A stretch of DNA of 9,158 bases from Planctomycetaceae bacterium (GTDB lineage Bacteria > Planctomycetota > Planctomycetia > Planctomycetales > Planctomycetaceae), in the NCBI GenBank assembly GCA_020426125.1, contig JAGQQQ010000083.1, forward strand, positions 1 to 9,158. The letters run 5' to 3'. A program made the translations under genes and the position numbers. Positions within the stretch are counted from its first letter, which is position 1; every line of letters starts with the position of its first letter. The notes beneath the pieces were generated by a model. It did not search any database. It had not been told where the DNA came from and saw nothing but the letters and a program-made list of their open reading frames with translations. This document shows positions 6,274-9,158 of the stretch, piece after piece.

Positions 6274-9158
6274 TTACGGGGCTCCGTCGAGGCCGGAATC
6301 AAAATTGATCACGTCCTGAGGTTCGTTCATGGGGTGCTGGAAGAAAATGTCCTGATCTCCTGCTCGGAGTTCGAGCCGGTCGACTCCTTCCCCGCCGGTC
6401 GCCGCGTCCGCCCCCGCGCTGCCGATCAGGATATCCTGGACCGAACCGGATCCGTCGAGCGTGAGGAACACCTCGTCGTCAATGGCGTCATTGGGGTCGA
6501 TGCTCAGGAAGTTGAGGTCGACCGTTGCGGGATCGGCCGTCGATGCTCCATCGGCAAAACTCCCCATTCCGGTGTCGACGTGGCCGAAGAAGCCTGCCAT
6601 GGTGGGTGCGTTCGCGAGATCGGCTTTATCCGTGACAAATGCGGACCACCCGGCGAACATCGGCCGGAATGGGACCGGCAACATGTCGAAGTTCTCGTTG
6701 AGATTCGTCATGTTGGCGGTCAGGCTTGTGGCCAGGAACCAGGCACCGCCGAAGAGCAAATCGGTGTCCGCCGCGGCATGTGCCTGGAAGACGGCGAGAT
6801 TCGCGGCATCAATCTGAACATCATTGATGTTGCTGGGATCGATAATAAACGGTGGTCGATCCCCAGGATCATTTCCCGCGTTCCCATAGTCCTGCTGGAG
6901 ACTGCCCAGAATTACATCCTCACCCACGCCCCCGCCGAGGAGATCCGCTCCCAAGCCGCCGTTGATGAGGTCGTTCCCATCGCCGCCGAAGACCGTGTCA
7001 TCTCCCGAAATGAGCGACAGTTCATAGGGGATTGCGTCGCCGACGGGCACGGCCGGGGCGTCCCCATGAATTCGATCGTTCCCGGCATCGCCGAAGATCA
7101 GGTCATCTCCTCCCTGGCCAAAGAGCCAATCGTTTCCGTCGGCGGCATTCGACAGGGGAGCCAGATTGCCTCCGTGGATTTCGTCGACCCCCTGGCTGCC
7201 GTGGACGGTGTCCGATCCATCGCCCCCGACAATCCGAGTTCGCAGGCCGACTCCAGCTTTCACTTCACTCGCATCGACCTCGTCGTCTCCGCCAAGCAGT
7301 CGCAGGTCGAGGAACTCCAAATCGGAGTTTGTCAGCGTGAATCCGGATTCCAGGTCAAACTCGCCAGGATTGGTCCCGGTGACGTTGACGACATTGCTGT
7401 TGTCGTTCATTTCAACGAGCAGGATGTCATCGCCAGCCCCGCCCATGTTGGTATCGGAACTGTCCCCAGCCTGCCAGATCAGGAAGTCGTCGCCGTCGTC
7501 GCCGTTGACCTGATCCATCCCGGTGCCACCGAAGAGGACGTCATTGTCGCCGCCACCACTCAAGGTGTCATTCCCGCCTCCCCCGGTCACGGTATCAAAG
7601 CCGGCATCTCCGTTGACGACATCATTCCCAGCGTCGCCATGAACACTGTCGTCCCCAGCATTGCCGTTGACCTGGTCGTTGCCATCTCCCCCGTTGATCA
7701 AGTCGTTGTCTTCGTCGCCGGAGACGACATCGTCCCCAGCATTGCCCTGGATGGCATCGCTGCCGAGACCGCCGGTGATGGTGTCATTGCCGGCGTCGCC
7801 GTTGATCATGTCATCACCGTCGTTGCCATTGAGCGTGTCATCATCCAGACCTCCGCTGATCGTGTCATTGCCAGCGTCGCCATGGATCGTGTCGTTGCCG
7901 GAATCCCCGTTCAGCGTATCGTCGCCATCGTTGCCATTGATGGTGTCGTTGCCGGTCCCGCCGCTGACGGTGTCATTTCCGCCGTCACCGGTGATGGTGT
8001 CGTCTCCCTCGTTCCCGAAGATGGTATCCCCATCGGCCCCTCCGCTGATCGTGTCATTGCCGGCGTCACCGTTAATGGTGTCCATGCCGTCATTGCCGTT
8101 CAGCGTGTCGTTGTCCGTTCCGCCGCTGATGGCGTCGTCGCCAGCGTCGCCATGGATCGTGTCGTTGCCGGAATCCCCGTTCAGCGTATCGTCGCCATCG
8201 TTGCCATTGATGGTGTCGTTGCCGGTCCCGCCGCTGACAGTGTCATTGCCGCCATCACCCATGATGATGTCGTTGCCTTCGTTGCCAAAGATGGTGTCGG
8301 CATCGTCACCACCGTTGATCATGTCGACCCCGGTTCCGCCAGAGATGGTGTCCATCCCGGCATCGCCGTTGATCTGATCGTCTCCGGCGTCGCCGTTGAT
8401 GATATCATCCCCGGTTCCCCCTGAGAGGGTGTCCATCCCGGCATTGCCATTGATTCGGTCGTTTCCGGCATCACCGGTGATCGAGTCGTCACCGATGTCC
8501 CCGTTGAGGGTATCGTCCCCATCGTCTCCGTGAATCAGGTCATTGCCATACCCGCCGCTGACGGTGTCATTCCCCGCTCCGCCGTTGATGGTGTCGTCGT
8601 CCTCGTTCCCGAAGATTCGATCGTTGTCGTCGCCGCCATCAATCGTATCCGCGCCTGTTCCCCCAATGATCGTGTCATTGCCAGCATCGCCGTCGAGCAG
8701 ATCATTGTCTCCTCCACCTCGGAGTTCGTCATTCCCCGCTCCGCCGGAAATCGTATCCATTCCGGCACCTCCGGAGAGTGCGTCGTCTCCGTCGTCCCCG
8801 GTGATCAGATCCTCCCCATCGCCTCCTTGAACGACATCGTTCCCATCGTCGCCATGCAGGATGTCATCTCCCTGGAAGCCCACGACAGTGTCATTCCCCG
8901 TCCCGCCGTTGATTGAGTCGTTTCCGTAGCCGCCGCTGGCCAGGTCGTCCCCGCTTCCTCCACTAATGGTGTCATTGTCTTCGTTCCCGAAGAGCATGTC
9001 GTTGTCGTCACCACCATCGATCGTGTCGTTGCCGGTGCGGCCGAAGATGGTGTCCATCCCCGAGTCGCCGTTGAGCAGGTCGTCCCCGGTCCCGCCGTCG
9101 ATGGTATCGTCGTTCAGGCCACCGTTGATGGTATCGTTGCCGATGTCGCCATTGAGCG
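6274..9158 (-). CDS. Giant RTX (hemolysin-type calcium-binding repeat) protein, N-terminus outside window
   Basis: The last 960 residues of a secreted-type repeat protein; the frame is open to the window edge, so the Met at 9057 is simply a residue inside a repeat (MDTIFGRTG). From 9158 down to about 7492 it consists of roughly 62 consecutive nonapeptides of the form xDTIxGGxG, the calcium-binding parallel beta-roll consensus. About 7465-7240 is non-repetitive, with beta-sheet-like sequence (DDILLVEMNDNSNVVNVTG; LEFLDLRLLGGDDEVDAS). A second, interrupted RTX cluster covers about 7240-6890 (GNDWLFGQGGDDLIFGDAGND). The final ~205 residues, rich in Asn, Phe, Ala and Met, have no family I recognise and end DVINFDSGLDGAP before TAA 6274-6276. 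Known relatives are large calcium-dependent exoproteins or adhesins, often exported by type I secretion; no secretion genes are in this window. The composition is strongly acidic, with Asp and Gly dominant and almost no Cys or Lys. Function is unknown; a surface or matrix role is the most reasonable inference. Confidence 0.9.
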   Translation of the reverse strand, partial: LNGDIGNDTINGGLNDDTIDGGTGDDLLNGDSGMDTIFGRTGNDTIDGGDDNDMLFGNEDNDTISGGSGDDLASGGYGNDSINGGTGNDTVVGFQGDDILHGDDGNDVVQGGDGEDLITGDDGDDALSGGAGMDTISGGAGNDELRGGGDNDLLDGDAGNDTIIGGTGADTIDGGDDNDRIFGNEDDDTINGGAGNDTVSGGYGNDLIHGDDGDDTLNGDIGDDSITGDAGNDRINGNAGMDTLSGGTGDDIINGDAGDDQINGDAGMDTISGGTGVDMINGGDDADTIFGNEGNDIIMGDGGNDTVSGGTGNDTINGNDGDDTLNGDSGNDTIHGDAGDDAISGGTDNDTLNGNDGMDTINGDAGNDTISGGADGDTIFGNEGDDTITGDGGNDTVSGGTGNDTINGNDGDDTLNGDSGNDTIHGDAGNDTISGGLDDDTLNGNDGDDMINGDAGNDTITGGLGSDAIQGNAGDDVVSGDEDNDLINGGDGNDQVNGNAGDDSVHGDAGNDVVNGDAGFDTVTGGGGNDTLSGGGDNDVLFGGTGMDQVNGDDGDDFLIWQAGDSSDTNMGGAGDDILLVEMNDNSNVVNVTGTNPGEFDLESGFTLTNSDLEFLDLRLLGGDDEVDASEVKAGVGLRTRIVGGDGSDTVHGSQGVDEIHGGNLAPLSNAADGNDWLFGQGGDDLIFGDAGNDRIHGDAPAVPVGDAIPYELSLISGDDTVFGGDGNDLINGGLGADLLGGGVGEDVILGSLQQDYGNAGNDPGDRPPFIIDPSNINDVQIDAANLAVFQAHAAADTDLLFGGAWFLATSLTANMTNLNENFDMLPVPFRPMFAGWSAFVTDKADLANAPTMAGFFGHVDTGMGSFADGASTADPATVDLNFLSIDPNDAIDDEVFLTLDGSGSVQDILIGSAGADAATGGEGVDRLELRAGDQDIFFQHPMNEPQDVINFDSGLDGAP
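7870..7968. repeat. 99-bp perfect direct repeat, copy A (inside RTX array)
   Basis: Identical base for base to 8140-8238, with the two copies offset by exactly 270 bp (ten nonapeptides). Flanking sequence on the right remains similar but diverged. It encodes NDTINGNDG-DDTLNGDSG-NDTIHGDAG with partial units on either side. Confidence 0.9.
8140..8238. repeat. 99-bp perfect direct repeat, copy B (inside RTX array)
   Basis: Partner of the copy at 7870-7968. Elsewhere in the array units agree at protein level but differ at many synonymous positions, so this identity marks a recent duplication or gene conversion. Confidence 0.9.

Larger units (their letters stand above)
7492..9158 (-). repeat. Uninterrupted 27-bp / 9-residue RTX repeat array (~62 units)
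   Basis: The coding strand repeats every 27 bases with no change of length across the whole 1,667 bases, and continues past the window edge. The core is G-N-D-T-I-x-G-D/G-x. Higher-order structure is visible: units with the rare sequence FGNE (about 9003-8977, 8625-8599, 8301-8275 and 8031-8005) follow a unit ending GGDD or GGAD and open modules of 14, 12 and 10 units. On the plus strand the same repeats create long antisense open frames, which are not considered genes. Confidence 0.92.

Noticed and set aside
7661..8377. Second plus-strand open frame (Ser/Pro-rich) over the array, with smaller ones at 8530-8916 and 8543-8830
   Set aside because: Same cause in another frame; low-complexity Ser-Leu-Pro translation with 9-residue period and no start signals.
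6265..8424. A 719-residue plus-strand open frame rich in Val, Ile and Asp, antisense to the RTX gene
   Set aside because: It is the mirror of the 27-bp repeat: the repeated GAC/ACC/ATC/GGC codons read without stops on the opposite strand. It has no ribosome binding site or recognisable domain, and its repeat period equals that of the RTX array.
7465..9158. Possible CRISPR-like or tandem noncoding array
   Set aside because: The repeats have no spacers and keep a perfect 27-bp coding phase with synonymous variation, so they are protein repeats.

Overview
The window looks like chromosomal DNA of a member of the Planctomycetota, though the genus cannot be fixed from it. The grounds are gene types typical of that phylum: an Hsp70-like protein carrying a DUF3731 region, a Tat-exported Gfo/Idh/MocA-family oxidoreductase, decayed ISKra4-family and IS3-family transposases, and a very large RTX (hemolysin-type calcium-binding repeat) protein. 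No rRNA, tRNA, CRISPR array or phage gene was seen.

Layout. Bases 3-1838 (+) are the 3' two-thirds of an Hsp70/DUF3731 gene whose start lies before the window. A 298-base gap with a small hairpin and weak promoter-like boxes follows. Next comes a small exported thioredoxin-like protein (2137-2580, +), then a Tat-signal Gfo/Idh/MocA oxidoreductase (2699-4060, +). Bases 4061-4988 are an insertion-sequence graveyard. It holds a truncated IS3-family element (about 4061-4336, minus) with one recognisable terminal inverted repeat, abutting a broken ISKra4-family transposase gene (4337-4988, minus). The IS3 element appears to have inserted inside the ISKra4 gene. A 10-TM bile acid:sodium symporter-like transporter follows (5132-6175, +). 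A perfect 12-bp hairpin (6201-6231) separates it from the convergent RTX gene (6274-9158, minus), which runs off the right edge.

The genes do not form an obvious pathway. The first three intact genes point the same way but are spaced 115-298 bases apart, so a tight operon is not supported. The most distinctive object is the RTX gene. It has about 62 consecutive nonapeptides with no length change, arranged in higher-order modules that shorten from 14 to 12 to 10 units. A 270-bp duplication inside the array includes 99 bp of perfect identity. A second, shorter RTX cluster and an unrecognised ~200-residue C-terminal region follow. I see no convincing new multi-gene system here; the array architecture, the C-terminal region and the nested IS remains are the items worth following up.
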